DNA from: Gracilibacter sp. BRH_c7a
GTDB taxonomy: Bacteria > Bacillota > Desulfitobacteriia > Desulfitobacteriales > Syntrophobotulaceae
Length of the DNA: 37,024 nucleotides
Reading direction: 5' to 3'
Assembly: GCA_001516055.1 (NCBI GenBank)
Contig: LOEZ01000069.1
Coordinates: 1-37,024, forward strand
Under the pieces are notes generated by a model. That model did no database searches. It was not told the origin of the DNA and was given only the letters and a program-made list of their open reading frames with translations. The position numbers and the translations under genes are program-made. Shown piece by piece: positions 29,942 to 37,024 of this stretch (the first letter of the stretch is position 1; the number at the start of each line of letters is the position of its first letter).

Positions 29942-30655
29942 ATGGGGGTCTTTGGTTTGATACAGAACTTAATGAAGGTTTTCGCGAATTTTTCTACTCC
30001 GCTTATTGCCGATGCATGTATTAGATTAAATGTTCCTTTGAGAATCGCTTCCTCAGGCATTAAGCCTATTCGTTTCGGAAGTTATTTAGCCGGTAAGGTT
30101 CTTCCCGTGAAGCATTATGGAAGTGTGGATGTATTTATCAAAGCAATGAAAGAAGCAGACACCGGAGATGTCCTGGTAATCGATAATGAAGGCAGAATGG
30201 ATGAAGGATGTATCGGTGATCTAACAGTACTGGAAGCCAAAGCATCAAGTGTAGCTGGGATTATAGTTTGGGGTTGCCATAGAGATACAAAAGAGCTTGA
30301 TCGTATTGGCTTTCCGGTATTTAGTTATGGATCTTACCCAGCTGGTCCAATAAGGTCGGATTCAATATACGAATCGACCGAAGCAAGATTTGAAAATATT
30401 GAGATTGGCAAGGATGATGCAGTTTTTGCAGACGATGATGGAGTAATATTTGTACCCTTATCTAAGGTGAATGAGACCTTAGCCGTTGCAGAGGAAATAT
30501 CACAGACTGAACGATACCAAGCGGAAATGATCAGTAAGGGAATCAAACTTTATGATCAATTAGAATTCGATGAGTATTTGGCCAGGCAAAGAGAAGATAG
30601 CGGTTATACATTCAGACAACACTTGCGCAAAATTGGAGGTTCGATAGAAGAGTAA
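29942..30655 (+). CDS. RraA-family protein (HMG/CHA aldolase-like) with a 5' frameshift
   Basis: As read from ATG 29942, 237 residues. From STPLIADACIRLNVPLR onward it is a standard RraA-type aldolase/decarboxylase-like protein: GCIGDLTVLEAKASSVAGII and WGCHRDTKELDRIGFPVFSY (the GxxxxD and CxRD metal/substrate motifs), ending FDEYLARQREDSGYTFRQHL. The first 15 or so residues are unlike the family, but the other frame from ATG 29938, which has the better-placed GAGAGGA site, encodes LNEGFREF, the expected lead into STPLIAD. Removing one T from the T5 run at 29989-29993 joins them. The substrate is unknown; it ends 95 nt before the MerR gene. Confidence 0.75.
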   Translation: MGVFGLIQNLMKVFANFSTPLIADACIRLNVPLRIASSGIKPIRFGSYLAGKVLPVKHYGSVDVFIKAMKEADTGDVLVIDNEGRMDEGCIGDLTVLEAKASSVAGIIVWGCHRDTKELDRIGFPVFSYGSYPAGPIRSDSIYESTEARFENIEIGKDDAVFADDDGVIFVPLSKVNETLAVAEEISQTERYQAEMISKGIKLYDQLEFDEYLARQREDSGYTFRQHLRKIGGSIEE

Positions 30656-30749
30656 ATTATGTTTATTTTAAAAGGAAATGTCCAAAGACCAGCTAGCAAT
30701 ATTTCTTGGAGAACAATAAATATATAATCATAGTAGGAGTGATAATGTA

Positions 30750-31607
30750 ATGGAAGAAAGTAAGAAAATTACGCAGCCAAATCCAAGCTATACTGTAGGC
30801 AAAATATCTTTTCTCTTTGGAATAGCACCACAGACCCTGCGATATTTTGACAGCATAGGACTTATTTTTCCTACCAAAAATCCGGAAAGCGGACGGCGTA
30901 CTTATTCCATCCATAATGTACATAAGATTACACTACGAAAGATTTATCAGAATATCGGCTTTTCATCGAAGGAGACTGAAAATGCCTTAAATGGCTACAC
31001 AATGAACAATATTAAAGATGAACTGAGTCTGTGTGATAAGCGACTGCAGGAGATGGAGCTGAAGCTCAATATCAAAAAAGAAGGTCTCAAGAAACTTAAA
31101 AAACAGATAGAAAACGTAGAGAAATGCTATAACCGTTTCTTCTTTTCTGAACGACCTCCCATGTGGCGCCATATCCATATCGAGAAAGATCGTTTTGTAG
31201 ATTCTCCAGGTGCTATTAAGGCGAGAGAAATTCTATTGCAAAGCATACCTCTCTCCTCCATCTCCTTTGCTATAGACAATGACAAACACAATTCGGAACC
31301 CCACGGTAAATGGTATATTACTGCGGAGGAACCGCACGCATCAATGTTAGGACTCGATAAAATACCAACCGCTGAATTTATACCGGCACAACAGTGCATA
31401 TATACGACCTTTGCGTTTAAAGGGAAAGAGTTTATTCGTTGGGAATTATTTGACAAAGCCTTCACTTTTATGGAGTCCATGGGACTCAAGGTCGATGGAG
31501 AAGTCAGCGGTTCTAATATTCTTGAAGCGGTAGGAAACAACGCTGAGGAGACCCGTTACTACGAAGTATTCATCCCTTTCCAAAACGAAAGAGATGAACT
31601 GCCTTAA
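30750..31607 (+). CDS. MerR-family regulator with a GyrI-like effector domain
   Basis: A 285-residue protein. About 15-85 is the MerR HTH: YTVGKISFLFGIAPQTLRYF, then DSIGLIFPTKNPESGRRTYS. A coiled coil of about 40 residues (LCDKRLQEMELKLNIKKEGL ...) is followed by a GyrI-like ligand-binding domain in about 130-283 (PHGKWYITAEEPHASMLGLD ... YYEVFIPFQNERDELP). This is the BmrR-type design, in which a small hydrophobic or catabolic ligand activates transcription. A TAGGAG site precedes ATG 30750. The target may be the flanking RraA gene or the symporter cluster. Confidence 0.85.
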   Translation: MEESKKITQPNPSYTVGKISFLFGIAPQTLRYFDSIGLIFPTKNPESGRRTYSIHNVHKITLRKIYQNIGFSSKETENALNGYTMNNIKDELSLCDKRLQEMELKLNIKKEGLKKLKKQIENVEKCYNRFFFSERPPMWRHIHIEKDRFVDSPGAIKAREILLQSIPLSSISFAIDNDKHNSEPHGKWYITAEEPHASMLGLDKIPTAEFIPAQQCIYTTFAFKGKEFIRWELFDKAFTFMESMGLKVDGEVSGSNILEAVGNNAEETRYYEVFIPFQNERDELP

Positions 31608-31641
31608 GCTACAGCTACTGTAACCTTATAAAACATATCTA

Positions 31642-31679
31642 AACTGGCTTTTTTGTTATAATATTCAGAAAAGCCAGTT
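31642..31679. terminator. Terminator hairpin after the MerR gene
   Basis: AACTGGCTTTT (31642-31652) pairs perfectly over 11 bp with AAAAGCCAGTT (31669-31679), then ATTTTTATATA. It isolates the MerR gene from the symporter cluster. Confidence 0.7.
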
Positions 31680-31823
31680 ATTTTTATATAATGTTATGTT
31701 CATTTGTACAATAAATTACGTTTAATTTTGTATAAAGATAACAATTGATGTTCCAATAAATGTATCATTTATCTTAAGGTATATAGGACAGAAATTTTTA
31801 ACTAAAAGTTTTACCTTGGTTTC

Positions 31824-31837
31824 AAGACGGCCGTCTT
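31824..31837. promoter_or_regulatory. 14-bp palindrome upstream of the symporter operon
   Basis: AAGACGGCCGTCTT is a perfect GC-centred palindrome, 40 nt before the small membrane ORF, in an otherwise AT-rich gap. It is a plausible operator. Candidate binders are the PucR-type regulator at the window's end or the MerR-type protein upstream; nothing in the sequence decides between them. Confidence 0.5.
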
Positions 31838-31876
31838 AAACAATAAAATCATTATCCTTAAAGGAGGCGTAAAATT

Positions 31877-31987
31877 ATGTTTGGTTTTCCCATATCAACT
31901 TCATTATTTCTCTGGATCTTGCCTCTGCTTATTGCTGTTTATATGCTTTACTACACAGCTAAAAAGAATAAGAATGATGAGAATTAG
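31877..31987 (+). CDS. 36-residue membrane peptide, symporter accessory candidate
   Basis: ATG 31877, after AAGGAGGCG, opens 36 codons: one hydrophobic helix (FLWILPLLIAVYMLYYTA) followed by the charged tail KKNKNDEN, ending at TAG 31985-31987. The symporter gene starts 11 nt later. Very small single-helix proteins directly upstream of sodium:solute symporters are known in Firmicutes as small accessory subunits. The strong ribosome-binding site and the position support real translation. Confidence 0.65.
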   Translation: MFGFPISTSLFLWILPLLIAVYMLYYTAKKNKNDEN

Positions 31988-31998
31988 GGGGTGAGAGA

Positions 31999-33492
31999 AT
32001 GAAAATAACAGGAATTATTATCTTTGGTCTTTTCTTGGCTTTAATGATCCTAGTTGGTGTACTTTCTTCGAAGCATCAAAAAAATACCAGTGACTTCTGG
32101 GTAGGAAGCAGAGGATTTGGCAAATTTGTTCTTGCTATAGCCATTGTTGCTTCTATCATGCACGGCGGCACCTTGGTTGGAGGGGTCGGTATGATGGCAG
32201 CGAAAGGTCCCACAGTATTAAATAACATTAGCTTTGCCATTGGTTTTTTGATAGTTCTCGTTTTTATGGCAGATAAACTTAGACGTTTTGGAGGGTATAC
32301 CCTACCCGACTATATGGGAGCCCGCTACGAAAGTATTAAATTTCAGGCATTCAGTGCAATTGTTGTAATGGTGGCTGCAATTGCGACCTTAATTGCTCAA
32401 ACGAAAACCATGGGTATCGTTGTAGAGCAGATGACTGGAATTCCGTTTGCTGTTGCCCTGGTAGCATCAACTCTAATCTTTGTTTTTTACACTGCCGTAG
32501 GTGGAATGAGGGCAGCCATCTGGACCGACATTATTCAATGGTTATTTATGATGATAGGTGTAATTGCATTGGCTATTGCCATTTGGAAACCGTTGGGTGG
32601 AATGAGTGGAATGGTCACGAAAGTAGAGGGGGTTGCTCCCGGGTGGTCCTCCCTTACCGGACTCGGTTGGACTCCAATGGCCTTTATTTCCTGGCATGTG
32701 GTTTGGTTAATCGCTTACTTTACCAGGATTGAATTTGTGACAAAAATGTATACAGCAAAGGATGTAAAGACCGCTCGTTCTTCAGTAGCATTAGGACTTC
32801 CATTACTTCTCATATTTATCAACTTTACGGTGCTGTTTGCTGGAGCAGCAAGAGTGCTAGTTTGGAACGATGTGGCTAGTCCTGATAAAGCCCTTACAAC
32901 GTTGATTGCAAACTACATGGATCCTTTCTGGGCATCTGTTAGTTTGGCCGGGATTGCGGCTGCTGCAATGTCCACAGTATCTTCATTGCTTCTGATGTCA
33001 GGGGCAGCCATTGCGCATGATCTTATTCGCAAGTCTTACCATGAGCCAAGAGGAATTACAATGTCTGAGGATTATTACCTTAAAATCTCTCGTATCACTG
33101 TATGCGCTGTGGGACTTATAGCACTAATTGGGGCCTTTAATACACCAACGCTTGTCTTAGTATTAGTTTCATATGCAGTGGCTTTGACTGGTGCTTCATT
33201 TGCGATGCCAATGCTCTTAGGTTTAATGTGGAAGAGAGTAAGTTCAAGTGCAGCATTTGCATCTTCAATAGCAGGATTTTTAGGATCGGGTTTCTGGGCA
33301 CTGGCAGCAGAAATGGGTTATGCTTGGACAAAGGTTATGCATCCAATTATTCCCGGCTTTATCCTTTCTTTTGTAACAATATTTGTAATTACTGTCTTCA
33401 CAAAACCTGTTTCAGAGGAGACTTTAGCCAGATTCTTTGCTAAAAATCCCAAAAACCTTCAAACAGCAGCAAACCCGAATGTAGAAGTGTAA
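31999..33492 (+). CDS. Sodium:solute symporter (SSS family)
   Basis: A 497-residue transporter with about 13 hydrophobic segments. The family signature FYTAVGGMRAAIWTDIIQWL is present near residue 160, with ADKLRRFGGYTLPDYMGARY before it and SLAGIAAAAMSTVSSLLLMS, carrying the Na2-site Ser pair, near residue 320. It imports a small solute with sodium. The solute is unknown; the downstream creatinase-like hydrolase and PanE-like reductase suggest an amide, amidine or carboxylate compound. GGGGGTGA precedes ATG 31999. A terminator follows, so the transporter and the enzymes may be made from separate transcripts. Confidence 0.9.
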   Translation: MKITGIIIFGLFLALMILVGVLSSKHQKNTSDFWVGSRGFGKFVLAIAIVASIMHGGTLVGGVGMMAAKGPTVLNNISFAIGFLIVLVFMADKLRRFGGYTLPDYMGARYESIKFQAFSAIVVMVAAIATLIAQTKTMGIVVEQMTGIPFAVALVASTLIFVFYTAVGGMRAAIWTDIIQWLFMMIGVIALAIAIWKPLGGMSGMVTKVEGVAPGWSSLTGLGWTPMAFISWHVVWLIAYFTRIEFVTKMYTAKDVKTARSSVALGLPLLLIFINFTVLFAGAARVLVWNDVASPDKALTTLIANYMDPFWASVSLAGIAAAAMSTVSSLLLMSGAAIAHDLIRKSYHEPRGITMSEDYYLKISRITVCAVGLIALIGAFNTPTLVLVLVSYAVALTGASFAMPMLLGLMWKRVSSSAAFASSIAGFLGSGFWALAAEMGYAWTKVMHPIIPGFILSFVTIFVITVFTKPVSEETLARFFAKNPKNLQTAANPNVEV

Positions 33493-33587
33493 GGCATCAA
33501 GTCATTAGGGTCCAACCCTGATGGGGATATGATCTTGAATATGATGTATATCTTCGATTTGGTTGGCATAACTTCCGCGTAAAAATT

Positions 33588-33620
33588 GGGGGGGTCTTAT
33601 ACCTATACCCCCCCTTTATC
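33588..33620 (+). terminator. G7/C7 terminator hairpin after the symporter
   Basis: GGGGGGGT (33588-33595) pairs with ACCCCCCC (33607-33614) across an 11-nt loop, then TTTATCTTTG. A stem with a seven-G run is unusually G-rich. It lies 95 nt after the symporter stop; nothing else is seen in the rest of 33493-33728. Confidence 0.75.
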
Positions 33621-33728
33621 TTTGTCAATAATCATTGCCGCAATTACTTCTGCGTTTAGTGTAATCGGCTGTCAATTTCTTTAATCGTTTCAGAAAATGT
33701 GATAAATTTGAAAGAGGGGAATTAACTC

Positions 33729-34982
33729 ATGATAAATATGTCTCTCGAAGATCGTAAGCTCATGAAGGAATTGATTATATGGTCTTGTTCCGACCAGGAG
33801 TTAGAAAGAAGATGGGATGCAACTGTCAGGGCCATGGAGGATAAGGACATAGACTACCTAGTTGTTGCTCAGCGGAGCGATTATTTGGGCCAGTATGTAA
33901 AGTGGTTCACGGATATGCCTACATGGGACGAATATGGTGCCACAGTCATTTTCTCCAGAGAGAAAGAAATTGTCACTATTTATACCTGGGGAGGGTTCGA
34001 TGAAGAGCAACAGCCCTGGCAGCCCTCCAACAACTTTCCGGAGTCCTACTGCTGCCGCGGGATTGCCCGGCGTTGGTCAAGAGGCTATTTTCCCAGCATC
34101 AATTACACAGCGCACTATGATGCTGAGATTGTTGTGCATGAACTGAAGGACAGGGGTAAGATCAAGGTCGGTATCGTGGGCACCGCTTTCATGACCGTCC
34201 AATGTTATGAGCATATTAAGGCCAATCTGACCAATGCCGAGTTCGTTGATTTCACGGATGAGATAGATTCCATCAAAGCAGTCAAAAGCCCTGAAGAACT
34301 CGAAATGATCCGAGCGGTCGTGAAGCTCCAGGATGAAGTCCTCTTCGGTCTCCGGGATTTTATTAAACCGGGGATGAGGGAAATCGATATATATGCAGAA
34401 ATGCGTCATCAATCCCATAAACGTGGGGCTGAAAATGGTATATTCCTGGTAGGCTCCAATAGTTATAACACGGCTGCACCTTTTTACAATGAACATTTCC
34501 ACAGTAACCGCATCATCCAAAAAGGCGATACCGTCACCGTACTGAATGAAGCTAACTGCGCCAATGGGATGTATGGGCATGTTTCCGCCGTGTATTCTCT
34601 GGGTAAGCCCTCTCCGGCTCTTGTCGAGAATATGAAGATATCGAATGAGGCCCGTCAGTTTATCACAGAGCGTCTGGTGAACGGTGCTGACTGCAATGTG
34701 ATCCTTGATGAATACAATACGTTTCTCAAGGGTCTGGGCATGCCGATGGAGAGCAGACTTCTCGGCCATGGTCAGGGCTACTGCCTTGTGGAAAGACCTG
34801 CAATGCTGCCCGGTCGTGGCGAAACGATTAAGCTTGCTGCAGGTATGAATTTCTCTTATCACCCAACAATTGCAACACCCGAGGCCTTTGGGATAACCTG
34901 TGCCAACTATTTTATTAAAGAGGAAGGACCCCCGGAATTAGTCAACACTTTCCCAACTGGTGAGATTCAAATTATTGGATAG
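33729..34982 (+). CDS. Creatinase-like M24 family hydrolase
   Basis: A 417-residue protein. About 25-180 is a creatinase/prolidase N-terminal domain (ATVRAMEDKDIDYLVVAQRS; KIKVGIVGTAFMTVQCYEHI), and about 185-410 is a pita-bread fold (KAVKSPEELEMIRAVVKLQD; FIKPGMREIDIYAEMRHQSH; GDTVTVLNEANCANGMYGHV; LLGHGQGYCLVERPAML). The Asp-Asp-His-Glu-Glu metal set of aminopeptidases is not kept: the expected D-x(10)-D pair is replaced in LNEANCANGMYGHVS, and the terminal Glu position differs. It is therefore probably a metal-independent, creatinase-type C-N hydrolase, not a peptidase. AAGAGGGG precedes ATG 33729. Its neighbour is 39 nt downstream. Confidence 0.75.
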   Translation: MINMSLEDRKLMKELIIWSCSDQELERRWDATVRAMEDKDIDYLVVAQRSDYLGQYVKWFTDMPTWDEYGATVIFSREKEIVTIYTWGGFDEEQQPWQPSNNFPESYCCRGIARRWSRGYFPSINYTAHYDAEIVVHELKDRGKIKVGIVGTAFMTVQCYEHIKANLTNAEFVDFTDEIDSIKAVKSPEELEMIRAVVKLQDEVLFGLRDFIKPGMREIDIYAEMRHQSHKRGAENGIFLVGSNSYNTAAPFYNEHFHSNRIIQKGDTVTVLNEANCANGMYGHVSAVYSLGKPSPALVENMKISNEARQFITERLVNGADCNVILDEYNTFLKGLGMPMESRLLGHGQGYCLVERPAMLPGRGETIKLAAGMNFSYHPTIATPEAFGITCANYFIKEEGPPELVNTFPTGEIQIIG

Positions 34983-35021
34983 ACGTATAGCGGATCAAAC
35001 TTTAAAAAGAGGAGTGCTATC

Positions 35022-35951
35022 ATGAAAATTTGCGTACTCGGTGCGGGTGCTATGGGCTGCCTTTATGGAGGATGTCTTTCACTCATTGGCCATGATGTTA
35101 CCCTTGTCGGAGGCAGGAGCATTCCGGTTATTCGAGAAAAAGGTCTGAAGATGAATACAGCTTGGACGGGTCCCGTGGTGATCTATCCAAAAGCCTGCTA
35201 TGCCGATGAGTTAGAGGGAGAGTTTGAGATCCTCATCCTCCTGACTAAAACCTTGCAGTCACGTGATGCTATGGATTCTGTTCGCCATATCCTCAATAAG
35301 AAAATGACCGTCATTTCCCTCCAGAACGGCCTGGGTAATAAAGAGTTGCTTCAGGAATATGTTTCTACCGAACAGATTATGCTGGGTATGACGCTCTATC
35401 CATCTGACCTCATCGCTCCCGGGGAAATAAAAAGCACTTTTGCTGATATTGGAGCTCTGGTCGATGCCGAGGGCCCACTGACTGAAAGAACGAAGATGAT
35501 TTCTGCTGAGATGGATAAGGCGGGAATCAAACACATTATCGGAAAAGGGGCCTGGGAATTTATCTGGGAAAAGATTATTTTCAATGCCACAGCCAATCCT
35601 TTGTGTGCCATCCTGGGAATTTCCTCCGAAATGCTCTCGCCAATTGGCGGATATGATCTGTTATATCAGCTTGCTGACGAAGGTGTAGCGATTGCCAATG
35701 CCAGTGGAATTGCTATTTCCAGGGAAAGCATGAGAAAGCGATTATTCAATGTATTGGAAATGCAAAAACCTCATGCCCCCTCCATGTTAGTGGATATGAC
35801 CTCCGGTCGCTTAACTGAAGTTGATTTTATTAACGGAGGCCTTTCTAGAGAAGGAAAAAGACTTGGTATCCCCACACCAATGAACGATATAATCATCCAG
35901 TTAGTCCATTTGAAAGAAAATTCCCGGGGAAGAGAATACGCTCCACACTAA
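35022..35951 (+). CDS. 2-dehydropantoate 2-reductase-like protein (PanE/ApbA family)
   Basis: A 309-residue NAD(P)H-dependent reductase. The Rossmann start is KICVLGAGAMGCLYGGCLSL. The family's catalytic and substrate residues are seen in ISLQNGLGNK (Asn), GAWEFIWEKIIFNATANPLC (Lys) and GRLTEVDFINGGLSREGKRL. True PanE makes pantoate, but many relatives in catabolic clusters reduce other 2-oxo acids. Its place 39 nt after the creatinase-like gene, beside a symporter and a PucR regulator, favours such a catabolic role. GAGGAG precedes ATG 35022. Confidence 0.85.
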   Translation: MKICVLGAGAMGCLYGGCLSLIGHDVTLVGGRSIPVIREKGLKMNTAWTGPVVIYPKACYADELEGEFEILILLTKTLQSRDAMDSVRHILNKKMTVISLQNGLGNKELLQEYVSTEQIMLGMTLYPSDLIAPGEIKSTFADIGALVDAEGPLTERTKMISAEMDKAGIKHIIGKGAWEFIWEKIIFNATANPLCAILGISSEMLSPIGGYDLLYQLADEGVAIANASGIAISRESMRKRLFNVLEMQKPHAPSMLVDMTSGRLTEVDFINGGLSREGKRLGIPTPMNDIIIQLVHLKENSRGREYAPH

Positions 35952-36001
35952 ATGACGAGTTAAACATTTATATCTTCGATTGATAGTGAGGTAATGTATC
36001 G

Positions 36002-36847
36002 ATGGAGAGGACTTCTAAAAGTGAAGAAGAAATATTAGAACAATATTCTGAAGTAATGTCGCATCTTAAAGATATCCTGCAAGATGATATAATGGTTCTG
36101 ATAGCAAATCGGACACATATATTAGCTTACTATCCTGGAAACAAAATGGTGATGAGTGAACAGCCTGTAGGAACAGAAACCAGGCTATATAAACCAATCA
36201 TGGAAGCCATACTGACTGGTACAATAAACTCGAGCATTGGACCGGTAGGAAGGTGCCCTTTTCCATTTTTCTCTGTAAACTACCCAATTAATTGGACAAA
36301 TGGAGAAGTGATTGGTTGTGTTGCAATCGGTAAAAGCCTAGAAAAAGAGTATAAAGCCCAAGAAATATCGAATGTGCTGACCATAGAACTGCAACAAGCG
36401 AATGCGGGTTTACAAGAGGTAGCATCAGGTTCGGAAGGTCTCTTGAATACGATTAATGATCTTATCAAAAAGGCCAATGAATCATTAAATAATATTCTAC
36501 AAGTAAATACAGTGATAACATCTATAAACGATATATCTTCGCATTCTAATTTACTTGGTCTTAATGCGGCTATCGAGGCTGCCAGGGTTGGTGAACAAGG
36601 CCGAGGATTTACGGTGGTAGCTCAAGAAATGCGTAAGCTTGCAACCCAAAGTAATGAGTCCGCTAAGATGGCAGAAGCTATCTTGACAAATATGAAAAAC
36701 GCTTTAGAGGTAATAATCCAACATATTAATAATCTTGGAAGTATTGCCCAGAATCAAGCGGCAGCAACTGAACAAATATCTCAAGCAATCGAAGAAGTAA
36801 GCTATCAATACCAAACTCTAACAGATTCCTTAAAAATAAGAACGTAA
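36002..36847 (+). CDS. Short cytosolic methyl-accepting chemotaxis-like protein
   Basis: A 281-residue protein without a membrane helix. About 1-125 is a small sensory domain (DIMVLIANRTHILAYYPGNK; GEVIGCVAIGKSLEKEYKAQ). About 130-280 is a truncated receptor coiled coil with the hairpin tip SNLLGLNAAIEAARVGEQGR, then GFTVVAQEMRKLATQSNESA. It resembles YfmS-type soluble transducers of Bacillus. It may report the imported compound to the chemotaxis kinase or act by itself as a sensor. The ribosome-binding site (GAGGT) is weak. A PucR gene follows. Confidence 0.85.
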   Translation: MERTSKSEEEILEQYSEVMSHLKDILQDDIMVLIANRTHILAYYPGNKMVMSEQPVGTETRLYKPIMEAILTGTINSSIGPVGRCPFPFFSVNYPINWTNGEVIGCVAIGKSLEKEYKAQEISNVLTIELQQANAGLQEVASGSEGLLNTINDLIKKANESLNNILQVNTVITSINDISSHSNLLGLNAAIEAARVGEQGRGFTVVAQEMRKLATQSNESAKMAEAILTNMKNALEVIIQHINNLGSIAQNQAAATEQISQAIEEVSYQYQTLTDSLKIRT

Positions 36848-36912
36848 TGAATTTCAAGGTATACTCCAAGAGATATTAAAAATAATTGATTAATAGGGAA
36901 GGCGTGGACTAA

Positions 36913-37024
36913 GTGGGAATCAGCCTGCAAGAAGTTTTAACGATACCGCCATTCAATAAAGCATCAGTAATTGCTGGCCTGAAAGGTTTAAACCGGACAA
37001 TCACTTCAATTGGGGTTATGAATA
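36913..37024 (+). CDS. PucR-family regulator, N-terminal part
   Basis: GTG 36913 opens a frame that runs past the window end and encodes MGISLQEVLTIPPFNKASVI, then AGLKGLNRTITSIGVMN. This is the start of a PucR N-terminal domain (pattern LTVxDLLxLPxLxGAxVVAGxxGLxRxVxWVxVME). Family members control purine, gamma-aminobutyrate or other nitrogen-compound catabolism. Only 37 codons are visible; the C-terminal HTH lies outside. It is probably the regulator of the symporter/hydrolase cluster. Confidence 0.75.
   Translation, partial: MGISLQEVLTIPPFNKASVIAGLKGLNRTITSIGVMN

Noticed and set aside
34077-34862. 261-codon minus-strand frame opposite the creatinase-like gene
   Set aside because: It is antisense to a well-supported gene, has no recognisable motifs and no ribosome-binding site.

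Overview
The window looks like a chromosomal segment of a low-to-moderate GC, Gram-positive anaerobe of the Peptococcaceae type (Desulfitobacterium, Dehalobacter or Desulfosporosinus relatives). The reasons are a TAT-exported reductive dehalogenase with its membrane anchor and PceC-like flavoprotein, a divergent CRP/FNR-family (CprK-like) regulator, strong Gram-positive Shine-Dalgarno sequences, and Firmicute families such as DUF2975, DUF3169, DUF3231, DUF2812, BlaI/M56 and LnrLMN-type ABC exporters. The genus is an inference. No rRNA, tRNA, CRISPR array or intact transposase was seen.

Layout. 1-2.8 kb: the tail of an unknown gene, a degenerate 20-21 bp tandem repeat, then a DUF2975 / XRE / DUF4153-DUF4173 operon. 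2.8-5.7 kb: a membrane-anchored alpha/beta hydrolase and a VOC protein (both minus strand) around a gene graveyard with VOC and DUF3231 fragments. 5.8-12.1 kb: three regulator-led modules, each with a near-consensus promoter and adjacent dyads (XRE/DUF3169/zinc ribbon; TetR/PEP-utilising enzyme; TetR/membrane protein). 12.2-17.8 kb: two gene remnants, then a NarL-type two-component system divergent from an LnrLMN-like ABC exporter. 17.8-21.6 kb: BlaI plus an M56 sensor peptidase, a DUF2812 fragment, a Phd/ParE-type toxin-antitoxin pair and a broken DUF3102 gene.

21.6-26.6 kb is the organohalide-respiration locus: a CRP/FNR regulator (minus) divergent from rdhA-rdhB-rdhC, then a MarR tail fragment and a second RdhA-like protein with no TAT signal. 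It is followed by a PadR/DUF2812 module, a three-domain DUF5655-DUF1801-DUF1905 type protein, a NapH/YccM-like polyferredoxin and an RraA-family gene with an apparent 5' frameshift. RdhA would reduce the organohalide at the outer face of the membrane, RdhB would anchor it, and RdhC and possibly the NapH-like protein would pass electrons.

30.7-37.0 kb: a MerR/GyrI-type regulator, then a catabolic-looking cluster: a 36-residue membrane peptide, a sodium:solute symporter, a creatinase-like M24 protein lacking the metal-ligand pattern, a PanE/ApbA-type reductase, a soluble chemoreceptor-like protein and the start of a PucR-type regulator. This suggests uptake and breakdown of an unidentified small compound.

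The main items for a second look are the tandem rdhA-like genes with a relict MarR gene between them, near-identical DUF2812 starts flanking the locus, the RraA frameshift, a possible lipoprotein start inside the M56 gene, and the phased repeat near the left end.
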